A stretch of DNA of 38,911 nt from assembly GCA_030016385.1 (NCBI GenBank), contig JASEJN010000029.1:1-38911 (forward strand), written 5' to 3'. Below the pieces are notes generated by a model. The model did no database searches, was not told where the DNA came from, and saw only the letters and a program-made list of their open reading frames with translations. Made by a program: the position numbers and the translations under genes. This DNA is from Clostridiales bacterium (GTDB taxonomy: Bacteria; Bacillota; Clostridia; Clostridiales; Oxobacteraceae). Positions 26,348 to 35,786 of the stretch are shown here, piece after piece (the first letter of the stretch is position 1; each line of letters starts with the position of its first letter).

Positions 26348-27607
26348 CTATAATAAATTTTTAAGATAAGGAACTATATCCGATATTTTTATTTCTTCAA
26401 AAGTTCCATCTTTCATATTTTTTATTTTTGTATAACCGCTTTTTATTTCATTATCTCCGATTACTGCCGTATATTTTGCATTTATTTTATTCGCATATTT
26501 CATCTGAGCTTTTATACTCCTCTTCATATGGTTTCCTTCGGCAGATATGCCGTTTCTTCTGAGGTCTGAAATGATTTTAAATGCTTTCATTTCAGCATCG
26601 TCGCCAATTGAGGCTATATAAATATCGAAACTATATTCAGAGGGATGCAATATGCCTTCTTCGCTTAGTACCATTATCAGCCTTTCAATTCCCATTCCGA
26701 ATCCGACTGCGGGCATGGAGGGTCCTCCACATTCTTCAATAAGTCCGTCATAACGTCCTCCGCCGCATATAGTCTCGCTGACAGTTTTGCCATTATATAT
26801 TATTTCAAACACTGTTTTGGTGTAATAATCAAGCCCTCTGACGATCATGGGATTTACCTTATATTCATATCCCAATATATCAAGATATACTTTAAGTTTT
26901 TCAAAGTGATCCCTGCATTCGTCGCAGAGATAATCCAGGATAATCGGAGCTTTCTTCAATACATCCTTATCCCTGTCGATCTTGCAATCCAGTATTCGGA
27001 GCGGATTTCTTTCAAGCCTCTCTTTACAGGTTTCACATAGCGAATCTTTTTTCGATTCCAGATATCCTTTGAGAACAGCATTATATTTTTTCCTGCATAC
27101 AGGGCATCCTATGCTGTTTATATTTATCGCAAGATTCTTAATCCCTAATTTTTTGAATAACTCAACGGCAGTGCTTATGACTTCCGCATCGGCGGAAGGT
27201 TCCTTATCTCCAAACTCTTCGATGCCGAACTGATGATGTTCCCTCAGCCTCCCCGCCTGTGGCTTCTCATATCTGAAAACCGGCGTTATATAAAATAATT
27301 TTGTAGGTTGTGCATCATTATATAAACCATTTTCGATAAAGGCCCTTACTGCGGGAGCCGTTCCTTCCGGCTTTAAAGTAATGCTCCTGTTGCTTCTGTC
27401 TAAAAATGTATACATCTCTTTTTGCACTATATCCGTCGTTTCTCCTACGCCTCTCTGCACAAGCTCGGTATGCTCAAAAGTAGGAGTCCTTATTTCAAAG
27501 AATCCGTAAATATCACATAATTGTCTTATCTGGCTTTCAATACATTGCCATGTCCTTGTCTCCGACGGAAGTATGTCCTTTGTTCCCCTTGGAGCTTTCG
27601 TTAACAT
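26348..27607 (-). CDS. hisS: Histidyl-tRNA synthetase
   Basis: Charges tRNA-His. 419 residues with N-terminal [12 protein letters not shown], motif 2 [18 protein letters not shown], the histidine-specific [11 protein letters not shown] and the C-terminal anticodon-binding domain. Cysteines CPVCRK and CETCK around 175-200, plus CDECR further on, suggest extra metal-type pairs in the insertion. AAGGAGG is nine bases before the ATG. It is the first gene of the hisS-aspS operon under a T-box. Confidence 0.97.
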   Translation of the reverse strand: MLTKAPRGTKDILPSETRTWQCIESQIRQLCDIYGFFEIRTPTFEHTELVQRGVGETTDIVQKEMYTFLDRSNRSITLKPEGTAPAVRAFIENGLYNDAQPTKLFYITPVFRYEKPQAGRLREHHQFGIEEFGDKEPSADAEVISTAVELFKKLGIKNLAININSIGCPVCRKKYNAVLKGYLESKKDSLCETCKERLERNPLRILDCKIDRDKDVLKKAPIILDYLCDECRDHFEKLKVYLDILGYEYKVNPMIVRGLDYYTKTVFEIIYNGKTVSETICGGGRYDGLIEECGGPSMPAVGFGMGIERLIMVLSEEGILHPSEYSFDIYIASIGDDAEMKAFKIISDLRRNGISAEGNHMKRSIKAQMKYANKINAKYTAVIGDNEIKSGYTKIKNMKDGTFEEIKISDIVPYLKNLL

Positions 27608-27668
27608 AAAATTAATCCTCCTTCAATCAATAATTAATGCTGCCGAATTCGTCAGTATTAATTATCAT

Positions 27669-27983
27669 AAAAATAAAAATCTCCCGCCCTTCAAAAACAA
27701 AGGGACGGAAGATCCGCGGTACCACCCTGATTGGATAAAAACCCCACTCTTATCTTTAACGCAGATATACGAAACGGCTTAATAGTATACGCAAAAGAAA
27801 TTTAAAATATATTTTCGGCCGTTTTGCTAAGAAGTGTCATTCGATATGTTTACCCCCTGTATATCCTCTCAATCGCGGGACATACTCCCTGTAGGAAACA
27901 TTATCTACTATTCTTCTTCATCGCTTTTATTTTGAACCTCTCATGACTGAAGCCACGAGTATTCACACCAATATTAATAAATT
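27669..27983 (-). promoter_or_regulatory. T-box leader of hisS-aspS, GAC/CAC specifier
   Basis: Signature AGGGTGGTACCGCGG at 27714-27728; terminator at 27669-27713 with two T-runs. The specifier loop can be drawn: GAAGAAG pairs with CTTCTT below and ATGTTT with AAACAT above; the 5' side holds AATAGTAGATA, the 3' side ATCGAATGACA. The codon just before the closing A is GAC (27836-27838, Asp), and it overlaps CAC (27834-27836, His). The signature's UGGU would pair with A, or by wobble with the G discriminator of tRNA-Asp, but not with the C of typical tRNA-His. Confidence 0.92.
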
Positions 27984-27989
27984 TAGTTA

Positions 27990-28018
27990 ATTATAGTATT
28001 AATTTTGAGTTATGTCAA
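27990..28018 (-). promoter_or_regulatory. Consensus promoter of hisS-aspS
   Basis: Minus strand TTGACA (28013-28018), 17 bases, TATAAT (27990-27995): perfect housekeeping consensus, placed correctly for the T-box leader. Confidence 0.85.
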
Positions 28019-28086
28019 TAATTTCTGGGTCAAAGGGTCAAAAAGTACATTTTTAATATTCTTCAAATAATATCCAATACTCCCGA

Positions 28087-28266
28087 TTAGAAATCATTAA
28101 AGTATTCTTTCCTTATCTTTTTAACATACTTTTCATCGACGCCCAGTTCCCCTGATATTTCGCTGTCAGTCATTCCGCCTTCAAACATATCGGCATAATC
28201 ATCATAATCCAGGCTTGGCATATCCTCCGATCCATCGCTTTTGGCAAAGTTGATTTTCTTTTTCAT
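28087..28266 (-). CDS. Small helix-turn-helix protein, 59 residues
   Basis: Unannotated-size gene: ATG at 28266, TAA at 28087, with GGGAGG eight bases upstream. The protein is charged: a Lys-rich start (MKKKINFAKSDG), an acidic middle (LDYDDYADMFEGG), then TDSEISGELGVDEKYVKKIR, which reads as a helix-turn-helix recognition unit of the sigma-like or Xre-like type. It may be a small DNA-binding protein or adapter. It follows the MBL-fold hydrolase by 83 bases and precedes the hisS promoter on the same strand. Its function is unknown. Confidence 0.75.
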   Translation of the reverse strand: MKKKINFAKSDGSEDMPSLDYDDYADMFEGGMTDSEISGELGVDEKYVKKIRKEYFNDF

Positions 28267-28349
28267 AATGAATACCTCCCGATCTCATATTTTCTACAGC
28301 ACAAATATAGTTTATCCAGTAATATAAATCATAAACTATAATAAACGCC

Positions 28350-28976
28350 TTAATCTTCAAAAGTATTCAGTTGATAAAAATTTTTCTTTTCATTCCCAAT
28401 TGTCGTCTTCATGCCATGCCCGGGATAAACAACCGTTTCATCGGGATATATGAACAATTTATTCTCAAGTGAATTTATCATGTCTTCAGAAGAGCCGCCC
28501 GGAAAATCCGACCTTCCGATAGAATCCTTAAAAAGCGTATCTCCTGAAAAAATACAATTTTGGATCTTAATCGATATACCCCCCGGCGTATGTCCGGGCG
28601 TCTCAATTATACTTGCCCATTCATTCCCGAATTGGATAATATCCTCCTCTTTTACAAACCCATCGACCGTTATTATATCCGACTCCGGCAGATAAGGAAG
28701 AGTTTTAAATGCTCCGGACACAAATTTAAAATCCTTTTTGTTCATGAGTACCGGTATTTTTAACAAATTCCTTATATAATTTACGCCGCCGGTATGATCA
28801 AAGTGCCCATGGGTCAATATGATAAAATTTGCCTTAATCGAGTTTTCTTTTATCAATTTTATAATCTCTGGAGCGTCTCCTCCAGGGTCGATTATAAAAC
28901 CCTCATTGCTTTTTTCATCATAAACTAAATAGCAATTAGCATAGTAAACCCCGGCCGGCCTGGTTATTGCTTTCAT
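28350..28976 (-). CDS. MBL-fold metallo-hydrolase, glyoxalase II-like
   Basis: Cytoplasmic metallo-beta-lactamase-fold hydrolase of 208 residues, YqgX/GloB-like. The metal motif THGHFDHTGG is at 55-64; further ligands are in ETPGHTPGG, FSGDTLF and the late VYPGHG. It probably splits a thioester such as S-lactoyl glutathione or bacillithiol-type conjugates, but the C-terminal substrate domain of true glyoxalase II is absent, so the substrate is open. ATG start, 12 bases downstream of dtd, in the recJ-apt-rel-dtd transcript. Confidence 0.88.
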   Translation of the reverse strand: MKAITRPAGVYYANCYLVYDEKSNEGFIIDPGGDAPEIIKLIKENSIKANFIILTHGHFDHTGGVNYIRNLLKIPVLMNKKDFKFVSGAFKTLPYLPESDIITVDGFVKEEDIIQFGNEWASIIETPGHTPGGISIKIQNCIFSGDTLFKDSIGRSDFPGGSSEDMINSLENKLFIYPDETVVYPGHGMKTTIGNEKKNFYQLNTFED

Positions 28977-28988
28977 CTAGACCACTCC

Positions 28989-29438
28989 TTAGAATCTTTT
29001 TCTGCTGTCGATCAAAATCGTTACGGGTCCGTCATTATCTATTTTCACCAGCATAATTGCCTGGAATATCCCCGTGCTCACCTTAAGGCCCATATCTTTT
29101 AACTTCATAATAAATTCATTATAAATATTCAAAGCATACTCCTGCTTTGCCGCATGCATAAAATTCGGCCGTTTGCCTTTTCTGCAATCTCCAAGGAGAG
29201 TAAACTGGGATACTACCAATATCTCTCCTCCTGTGTCATATAACGAAAGATTCATCTTGCCCTTATCGTCTTCGAATATCCTTAATCCGGCAATTTTTTC
29301 CGCCATATACTCAATATCATCGTCGGTATCCCCTTCTTCTACTCCTAAAAGGACATTCAACCCATTTCCTATTCTTGCTATAACCTTTTCACCTGTTAAG
29401 ACTTCCGAGGATTTTACCCTCTGCACAACTGCTCTCAT
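28989..29438 (-). CDS. dtd: D-aminoacyl-tRNA deacylase
   Basis: Removes D-amino acids (and misloaded glycine) from tRNA. 149 residues, family length. The start [13 protein letters not shown], the catalytic SQFTL motif at 77-81 and the Gly-cisPro motif NDGPVT at 135-140 are all present. The region between them reads RPNFMHAA and GIFQAIM, where many members have RPSFTDAA and GxFGAxM; the change does not touch the two motifs. Positioned directly after rel, as in many Firmicutes. Confidence 0.95.
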   Translation of the reverse strand: MRAVVQRVKSSEVLTGEKVIARIGNGLNVLLGVEEGDTDDDIEYMAEKIAGLRIFEDDKGKMNLSLYDTGGEILVVSQFTLLGDCRKGKRPNFMHAAKQEYALNIYNEFIMKLKDMGLKVSTGIFQAIMLVKIDNDGPVTILIDSRKRF

Positions 29439-29449
29439 ATAAAATCACC

Positions 29450-31624
29450 CTATGCTCCTGTTCTGTATACATCGTTAATGTTACGTATCTTTTTTAGATC
29501 CTTTATGATCTTTTGAAGCTGCTCGGTATCATTTATTTCAAGAGTGAGATTGATGTACGCTGTTCCATCTTTGACAGTTCTGGCATTGATGGCTGTAACG
29601 GTTATTTTTGATACCGTAAGCGCATTTGTTATTTCGGAGAGCAGTCCGTACCTGTCATTTGCCTCTATCTGAAGCTCTGCCTGATAACCTGCACCATGAT
29701 GCTTTGTCCAGCTTACCTCTATCATCCTCTCATCATTCTCCCTTAGCTGCTGGATGATATTTATACAATCTTTCCTGTGGATTGATACCCCTCTTCCCTT
29801 CGTTATATAGCCTATTATTTCATCGCCGGGTACGGGATTGCAGCATTTTGCAAATCTTATAAGTATATTATCTATGCCTTTCACACTCACTCCTGCGCTG
29901 CTGTCACGCTTCTTTTTGGGTTTATTGTCTTCACTCGTGCTCTTTTCAAGTATTCTCCAGTCATTGCTGTCATTCTTTATGGTTTTTGCATACTCTTCTT
30001 TAAGCCTTGTCACAATCTGCAAGACAGAAATGCCGCCATATCCAAGGGCAGCATATAGCTCTTCAATATGCTGCATATTTAACTTTCTTAAGATTAATTC
30101 AAGCCATTCCTGCTTCGCAAGCTCGTTGTATGAAAAGCCTTCCCTTTTTATTTCCCTTTCCAGAAGCTCTTTGCCTTTTGCAATGTTTTCCTCTTTCTTC
30201 TGTTTTTTAAACCACTGCATTATCTTACTTTTTGCCTGGGAGCTTTTGACAACCTGAAGCCAGTCCCTGCTTGGACCTCTATCGGCCGAAGTCGTGAGTA
30301 TCTCTACAATCTCACCTGTCTTTAACTTATAATCCAGCGGTACCATTTTACCGTTTACCTTTGCGCCTATGCATCTGTTGCCTATATCCGTATGGATTCT
30401 GTAGGCAAAATCTATCGGCGTAGAATCTGCAGGAAGATCGATTACAGTCCCCTTCGGCGTGAACACAAAAACCTCGTCGTTGAACAAATCTATCTTAAGG
30501 CCATCCATAAATTCCTTTGCGTCTTTCAGATTGTTCTGCCATTCCAGTATTTCTCGAAGCCATGTAAGTTTCTTGTCAAAATCGTCTTCTTTCGATATGC
30601 CTTCTTTATATTTCCAGTGAGCGGCAATACCGTATTCGGCAGTGGCATGCATCTCCCATGTTCTTATCTGTACTTCAAAGGGCTGGCCGCCCGGGCCTAT
30701 AACCGTCGAATGCAGCGACTGATACATATTCGGCTTGGGCATGGCTATATAATCTTTAAACCTTCCAGGTATCGGCTTCCACAGCGTATGGACGATGCCG
30801 AGTACAGCATAGCAATCTCTGACGCTGTCGACGATAATCCTTACGGCAAGCAAATCGAATATTTGCTCAAAAGTTTTATTCTTAAAAACCATTTTCTTAT
30901 ATATGCTGTAAAAATGCTTGGGGCGCCCGTCTATATCGGCCTTTATCCCTGCCGTGGAAAGCTTCTCTTTTAATGTAGTTACTATCCTGTCTATGCTCTT
31001 TTCCCTTTCATTTCTTTTTTGGGCGACTTTTTCAACCAGTTCATAATATTCTTTTGGATGCAGATACCTTAAGGATAAATCCTCAAGCTCCCATTTTATC
31101 TTTGATATTCCAAGCCTATGGGCTATTGGAGCATATATTTCAAGAGTTTCCTGAGCCGTGGATTTCTGCTTTTCAGGCGAACGGTACTTCAATGTCCTCA
31201 TATTGTGGAGCCTATCGGCAAGTTTTATGAGTATCACCCTTATATCCTTAGCCATCGCAAGGAACATTTTCCTTATGTTATCAGCCTGCTGCTCCTCTTT
31301 CGTTTTATATTCTATTCTGCCGAGCTTGGTTACACCATCCACAAGATATGCTATTTCTTCATTGAAGTTTTGCTTTATATCATCATAAGTATAATCAGTA
31401 TCTTCAATTACATCATGGAGAAGGCCGGCAGCTACAGTATTGGAATCAAGCCCGAGTTCGATAAGTATGCAGGCTACCGCCACGGGATGAGTGATATATG
31501 GCTCGCCTGAATCCCTGTTCTGATTTTTATGAGCCTTTTCAGAAAAATAATATGCTTTTTTTATAAGTTCAATATCGCATTTTGAATTATATTCTTTAAT
31601 TTTATCAAGTAGTTCCTGAAGCAT
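29450..31624 (-). CDS. rel: Bifunctional (p)ppGpp synthetase/hydrolase Rel
   Basis: Makes and degrades (p)ppGpp in amino-acid starvation. 724 residues, standard long RSH layout: HD hydrolase domain with LLHDVIEDTD (H70, D71, E74, D75), synthetase domain with GRFKDYIAMPKPNMYQSLHS, TGS domain (VFVFTPKGTVIDLP and later), conserved Cys region (RFAKCCNPVPGDEI) and a C-terminal ACT domain. The RFKD form of the synthetase motif and an intact HD site indicate a bifunctional enzyme. ATG with AGGAGAGGG upstream. Gene order apt-rel-dtd is conserved in Firmicutes. Confidence 0.96.
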   Translation of the reverse strand: MLQELLDKIKEYNSKCDIELIKKAYYFSEKAHKNQNRDSGEPYITHPVAVACILIELGLDSNTVAAGLLHDVIEDTDYTYDDIKQNFNEEIAYLVDGVTKLGRIEYKTKEEQQADNIRKMFLAMAKDIRVILIKLADRLHNMRTLKYRSPEKQKSTAQETLEIYAPIAHRLGISKIKWELEDLSLRYLHPKEYYELVEKVAQKRNEREKSIDRIVTTLKEKLSTAGIKADIDGRPKHFYSIYKKMVFKNKTFEQIFDLLAVRIIVDSVRDCYAVLGIVHTLWKPIPGRFKDYIAMPKPNMYQSLHSTVIGPGGQPFEVQIRTWEMHATAEYGIAAHWKYKEGISKEDDFDKKLTWLREILEWQNNLKDAKEFMDGLKIDLFNDEVFVFTPKGTVIDLPADSTPIDFAYRIHTDIGNRCIGAKVNGKMVPLDYKLKTGEIVEILTTSADRGPSRDWLQVVKSSQAKSKIMQWFKKQKKEENIAKGKELLEREIKREGFSYNELAKQEWLELILRKLNMQHIEELYAALGYGGISVLQIVTRLKEEYAKTIKNDSNDWRILEKSTSEDNKPKKKRDSSAGVSVKGIDNILIRFAKCCNPVPGDEIIGYITKGRGVSIHRKDCINIIQQLRENDERMIEVSWTKHHGAGYQAELQIEANDRYGLLSEITNALTVSKITVTAINARTVKDGTAYINLTLEINDTEQLQKIIKDLKKIRNINDVYRTGA

Positions 31625-31660
31625 ATTTGCCCTCTCCTATATTTATACCTTTAAAATGGC

Positions 31661-32179
31661 CTATACATTGTATTGTATCAGCGAATTTACATTGTAACCC
31701 GACAGTTTTTTTCTACCTTTTAAATCCGTAAGCTCTATTATAAAATCTATCGTTTCAACTTTTCCTCCAAGGCCTTCTATCAGTTTGGCAACGGCAAGTA
31801 TGGTTCCGCCCGTAGCCAGAAGATCGTCTACAATTGCAACCTTTTGCCCTGCCTTAATAGCATCCTTGTGAATTTCAAGCTCATTAGACCCATACTCAAG
31901 CTCATATTTTATTCTATTCGTTTCAGCCGGTAACTTTCCAGGTTTCCTAACAGGCACAAAGCCTACATTCAGTGCATATGCAATAGGAGCGCCTATTATA
32001 AAACCCCTGGCCTCAGGTCCGACTACGAGGTCTATATCCTTACCCTTTAAATTTTTTACCATTTCGTCAATAGTGTACTTAAAGGCAGCGCCATCTTTGG
32101 TTAGAGTAGTTATATCCTTAAAACTTATACCTTCTCTTGGAAATCCATCAATTACCCTGATTTTTTCTTTAATATCCAT
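31661..32179 (-). CDS. apt: Adenine phosphoribosyltransferase
   Basis: Purine salvage: adenine plus PRPP gives AMP. 172 residues, the usual length. The motifs are [13 protein letters not shown], the adenine-loop [16 protein letters not shown], and the PRPP-binding loop [13 protein letters not shown]. The ATG at 32179 lies 11 bases inside the end of recJ, with AAGGGGG seven bases upstream, so the two genes are coupled. Confidence 0.97.
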   Translation of the reverse strand: MDIKEKIRVIDGFPREGISFKDITTLTKDGAAFKYTIDEMVKNLKGKDIDLVVGPEARGFIIGAPIAYALNVGFVPVRKPGKLPAETNRIKYELEYGSNELEIHKDAIKAGQKVAIVDDLLATGGTILAVAKLIEGLGGKVETIDFIIELTDLKGRKKLSGYNVNSLIQYNV

Positions 32180-34619
32180 TGTCTTTCCCCCTTAAATCTT
32201 GTATGAATTTATAATTTTTGTTTAGCTTAAGCTGTATCAATTTGCTTAGTTTTATTACGTTGGAATCATTTATATCCTTCTTACTGCATGGTATTATATC
32301 GATATTTATATTTCCATCGTTTTTTGCTGCCGCCAGTATAATATTTAGTTCACATAATATTTTTATGGAAAAGTAAATTTTCAATATATTATACGTCAAT
32401 AAAATTGAAATCCTTCTAAAGGTAAATCTATGCTCCCCGCGTTTTATAGCTTCCCTCAAGTATATAAAAACCTTTTTTAAATCTTCTCTGTCAGGTATCA
32501 GGGAAGATAAGAACAACTCGTCGGCTTTCTTGTTTGATTCATACACATGCCATTTTATGTCTTTGGATTTATTTATTACGGAACAGTCCATAAAACCATC
32601 CAGTATATAAATATCGGTAACAAATTCAGGAATATCCTTAAGTACAGGACAAATAATTATATGCGGCTTTTTATCATGATTCTCCTTAAACTCATTGTAG
32701 TCTATATCAAAAAGGTCCTTATACTCCAATACCTGTTCCACCGTATCTTTCCTCGTTACAAATATCAGATTGCATCTGTCGGATGCTGCATACCTCATTG
32801 TCTCATCTAAAGATTTATTATTTAAGACGACGCTTCCATCTTCAGTACCATAATCTCCATCATCGTCTGAATAACAGCGCAAAAATTTTATCAAGCTTCT
32901 GCAATATTCATTTTCAACAGGTTTAAACTCGGAATTTTTAATGTCCCTTATTATAAGCTGCAGGTTTTCCATCCCGTTCCAGATATTCTTGCCTATTTCA
33001 AACATGATATCTACATTATTCCCAATTGAAAAATTATCTATATTATAACCCATATTAAATGCGATTGCATCGTATATCCTGTTTTTGCACCGTATTTTTA
33101 GTTTCAAATGGTTGCTCTTTGCGCCCACGGTCCTTATATCTTCTATAAGCACCGACCTTATGACAAATACGGGAACAGGGTTTCCATTCCCGAAGGGTTG
33201 AAGCCTGTCTATATTATCATATGATTCTGTGTTTATAAATTCAGGCCCTATTTCGCAATCGGCATTCATACATTCTGTCATAGAAGCTGTGGATATATTT
33301 TCCTTTGCGATATCGTTTATCGCTTTTCTAAAGCTATCGATATTGCCGGTATTTATCGTAATGCCGGCCGCCTGTTCGTGGCCTCCAAACCTTATAAGAC
33401 AATCGGAGCATTTGCAGAGCGCTTCATATATGTTAAACCCTGGTACGCTTCTTGCAGACCCCCTTGACGTTTCGCCTTCATCGCATAAAAGTATGACCGG
33501 TTTATAGTATTTTTCCACCAGCTTTGATGCCACAATTCCCACGACACCTATATGCCATCCGGCCTTGCCTGCTACAATAACGCTGTCTTTGTCATACCCT
33601 GCATTTACGATCTCATCATCAGCCTCATGCAGTATCACATCTTCTATTTGCTGCCTTTTTTTGTTTGTATCATTTAATCTTGCGGCAAGCTCCCCTGCTT
33701 TATTTGCATCATCCGTTGCAAACAACTCTACGGCCATATCGGCCTTTTCTATTCTCCCTGCAGCATTTATCCTCGGAGATACCGCATAGCTCAAATCAAT
33801 ACTCGATAAGCCTTCTTTTTTTAAACCGGCAACTTTTACAAGGGCGTCTATCCCCACGCCGCATTTATTCTTGATCTTTTCCATCCCATACTTTACGATT
33901 GCCCTGTTCTCATCGACAAGGGGCACTATATCAGCTACGGTCCCTATTGCAGCAAGGTCGACATATTCATACGGGTCAAATTCGAAATGCCTGCTCAAGC
34001 CCTGCAAAAGCTTGAAGGCGACTCCTGCTCCCGACAAACCCCGGAAGGGATATGTTGAATCGCGCCTTTTGGGATTTACGACTAAAGTATCGGGTATGAC
34101 ATCTCCGCATTCATGATGATCGGTAATCACTATAGGTATTCCCCTATCCTTGCAATACTCTGTTTCTTCTTTCGATGTCGTGCCGCAATCCACGGTTATT
34201 ATAAGTTCTACACCCATATCCGCTATTTTTTCAACGGCATTCATATTAAGCCCATATCCCTCGTCGACCCTGTCCGGTATATAATATTCTATATTTTTAT
34301 CGATGAGCGCAAACGATTTATATAATATGGATGCGGCTGTCACGCCATCCGCATCATAGTCGCCATATATAACTATTTTTTTATTGCCGTTCAATGCATC
34401 CCTTATAACTTCTATCGATTCTTTAAAATCTGGAAGAAGAAAGGGATCATGCATATCCTCTATACTTGGTGAAAGAAATCTTTTTATTTCCTCTTTGCTT
34501 TTAATCCCCCTGTTTTTTAATATTCTATATATAACAGGATTTAATTTGCATTCATCAGAAAATATTTCATCTTCAACACTAGGTCTATCAAGTATTACCC
34601 AGCGTTTTTTGTTTTGCAT
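32169..34619 (-). CDS. recJ: Single-stranded-DNA-specific exonuclease RecJ
   Basis: 5'-3' exonuclease on single-stranded DNA in recombination and repair. 816 residues: DHH phosphoesterase core with GDYDADG at 86-92 and DHH at 167-169, then DHHA1 ([12 protein letters not shown]) and an OB fold. The C-terminal extension of some 250 residues beyond the core is typical of the Bacillus YrvE-like forms rather than E. coli RecJ. Start ATG preceded by GGAGGG. A good promoter lies at 34654-34682, which should drive recJ-apt-rel-dtd-MBL. Confidence 0.95.
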   Translation of the reverse strand: MQNKKRWVILDRPSVEDEIFSDECKLNPVIYRILKNRGIKSKEEIKRFLSPSIEDMHDPFLLPDFKESIEVIRDALNGNKKIVIYGDYDADGVTAASILYKSFALIDKNIEYYIPDRVDEGYGLNMNAVEKIADMGVELIITVDCGTTSKEETEYCKDRGIPIVITDHHECGDVIPDTLVVNPKRRDSTYPFRGLSGAGVAFKLLQGLSRHFEFDPYEYVDLAAIGTVADIVPLVDENRAIVKYGMEKIKNKCGVGIDALVKVAGLKKEGLSSIDLSYAVSPRINAAGRIEKADMAVELFATDDANKAGELAARLNDTNKKRQQIEDVILHEADDEIVNAGYDKDSVIVAGKAGWHIGVVGIVASKLVEKYYKPVILLCDEGETSRGSARSVPGFNIYEALCKCSDCLIRFGGHEQAAGITINTGNIDSFRKAINDIAKENISTASMTECMNADCEIGPEFINTESYDNIDRLQPFGNGNPVPVFVIRSVLIEDIRTVGAKSNHLKLKIRCKNRIYDAIAFNMGYNIDNFSIGNNVDIMFEIGKNIWNGMENLQLIIRDIKNSEFKPVENEYCRSLIKFLRCYSDDDGDYGTEDGSVVLNNKSLDETMRYAASDRCNLIFVTRKDTVEQVLEYKDLFDIDYNEFKENHDKKPHIIICPVLKDIPEFVTDIYILDGFMDCSVINKSKDIKWHVYESNKKADELFLSSLIPDREDLKKVFIYLREAIKRGEHRFTFRRISILLTYNILKIYFSIKILCELNIILAAAKNDGNINIDIIPCSKKDINDSNVIKLSKLIQLKLNKNYKFIQDLRGKDNGY

Positions 34620-34653
34620 GTTAGCCCTCCGAAAAATTTTTTTTTACATAATC

Positions 34654-34682
34654 ATTATATTTTATACAGTATTGCATGTAAA
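34654..34682 (-). promoter_or_regulatory. Promoter of the recJ-apt-rel operon
   Basis: Minus strand TTTACA (34677-34682), 17 bases, TATAAT (34654-34659). Five of six and six of six matches. The predicted start near 34647 leaves about 28 bases before the recJ start codon. Confidence 0.75.
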
Positions 34683-34699
34683 GCGTAAAATAGAATGTA

Positions 34700-34778
34700 C
34701 TTCAATTCGTAATTTGAGATTATGTTATTTTGAGCGCTCATTCGCCAGATTCAAGCTTTGTAAGTTCCAAAGCCTGCA
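34700..34778 (+). repeat. Interspersed repeat, copy B
   Basis: Starts CTTCAATTCGTAATTTGAG, contains the identical core CTCATTCGCCAGATTCAAG at 34737-34755 and ends near the hairpin-like AAAGCCTGCA. The outer inverted repeat is damaged here (GAGATTAT with GTAAGTTC). It lies between the recJ promoter and the secDF terminator. Confidence 0.75.
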
Positions 34779-34814
34779 ATATGTGCATGTAATAATGAGA
34801 ATGCAGCATGAAGA

Positions 34815-34866
34815 AAGACACAACTTAAGTTTCATAAAATCGAACCTGAAACGAAAGCTGTGCCTT
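34815..34866 (-). terminator. Terminator of the secD-secF operon
   Basis: On the minus strand AAGGCACAGCTT pairs with AAGTTGTGTCTT (two G-U pairs) and GTTTCA with TGAAAC inside, giving an 18-pair stem followed by TTCTTC. It starts about 17 bases after the secF stop. Confidence 0.7.
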
Positions 34867-34883
34867 ATAAAATTCAAATATAT

Positions 34884-35777
34884 TTATGCATTTGCAAGGC
34901 TTTTACGTTTATCGGCATTTTTCCATAATACCCAGATTGGGCTTGCTATGAATATCGAAGAATAGCAGCCGCTTATTATTCCTATTATAAGAGGCAGCGC
35001 CAGTTCCTTTACAGCGCTGACGCCGATAAAGTAAACAGCGGTAATAGTGAACAGCGTCGTCAAAATAGTATTAATCGAACGGGCCATTGTTTGCGTTATG
35101 CTTACATCAGCAAGTTCCTCATAGCTTACCCTCTTCATGAATCTCATATTTTCCCTTATCCTGTCGAACACTACAATCGTATCATTTATCGAATAACCAA
35201 GGATTGTAAGTATCGCTGCGATAAAAGAGCTGTTTACTGGGATCTGCAGTATTGCATATACGCTCAGCGTTATCAATATATCATGAATCAACGCCAGTAC
35301 TGCCGCCACCCCAAACCTTATCTCAAATCTGACTGCCACATACAAAAGCATAGCAATTGATGCGATTACAATAGCCAGTATGGCATTCTGCCTTAATTCC
35401 CTGCCGACGGATGGGCCGACGCTCTCGGTCGTCCATGTGTTAGGGTCGATATTATACTTTTTGCTTATATCGGCTTTCAGCTGCTCCATTTTTTGAGTCT
35501 GTTCATTTGCCAGATTCCCGCTCCTTATGACTATACCGGTGCTGTCTACAGTGCTCACTTGGGCATCGTCCGTATATTTTGAAGTCATCTGCCTTATGGA
35601 ACTTATATCTTCATAATTGATTGTTTTTTTAAGGTCTGCCTGAAGCACGGCACCGCCGCCGAACTCTATTCCATACTTAAGCCCCTTCACAGCCAAAAAG
35701 CCCATACCGACACATATTATTAAAATGGAAAAAGTAAACCAGATTTTAGTCTTTTCGATTATTTTAAACATGTCCAT
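34884..35777 (-). CDS. secF: Protein translocase subunit SecF
   Basis: Membrane subunit that with SecD uses the proton gradient to help SecYEG export proteins. 297 residues, six membrane segments, with the extracytoplasmic P1 region between segments 1 and 2. The N-terminal GLKYGIEFGGGAVLQ and the late YSINDTIVVFDRIRENM are the family motifs. Two candidate ATGs (35777 and six bases in) follow GGAGGG; I keep the first. Ten bases downstream of secD. In Bacillus the two are fused into one protein. Confidence 0.95.
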   Translation of the reverse strand: MDMFKIIEKTKIWFTFSILIICVGMGFLAVKGLKYGIEFGGGAVLQADLKKTINYEDISSIRQMTSKYTDDAQVSTVDSTGIVIRSGNLANEQTQKMEQLKADISKKYNIDPNTWTTESVGPSVGRELRQNAILAIVIASIAMLLYVAVRFEIRFGVAAVLALIHDILITLSVYAILQIPVNSSFIAAILTILGYSINDTIVVFDRIRENMRFMKRVSYEELADVSITQTMARSINTILTTLFTITAVYFIGVSAVKELALPLIIGIISGCYSSIFIASPIWVLWKNADKRKSLANA

Positions 35778-35786
35778 ATACCCTCC

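Noticed and set aside
30392..30973. 193-residue plus-strand ORF inside rel
   Set aside because: It lies entirely opposite the conserved synthetase domain of rel, with no ribosome site; a frame shadow.
34384..34965. 193-residue plus-strand ORF over the recJ start and secF end
   Set aside because: It crosses the recJ promoter, repeat copy B and the secDF terminator, and has no family resemblance.
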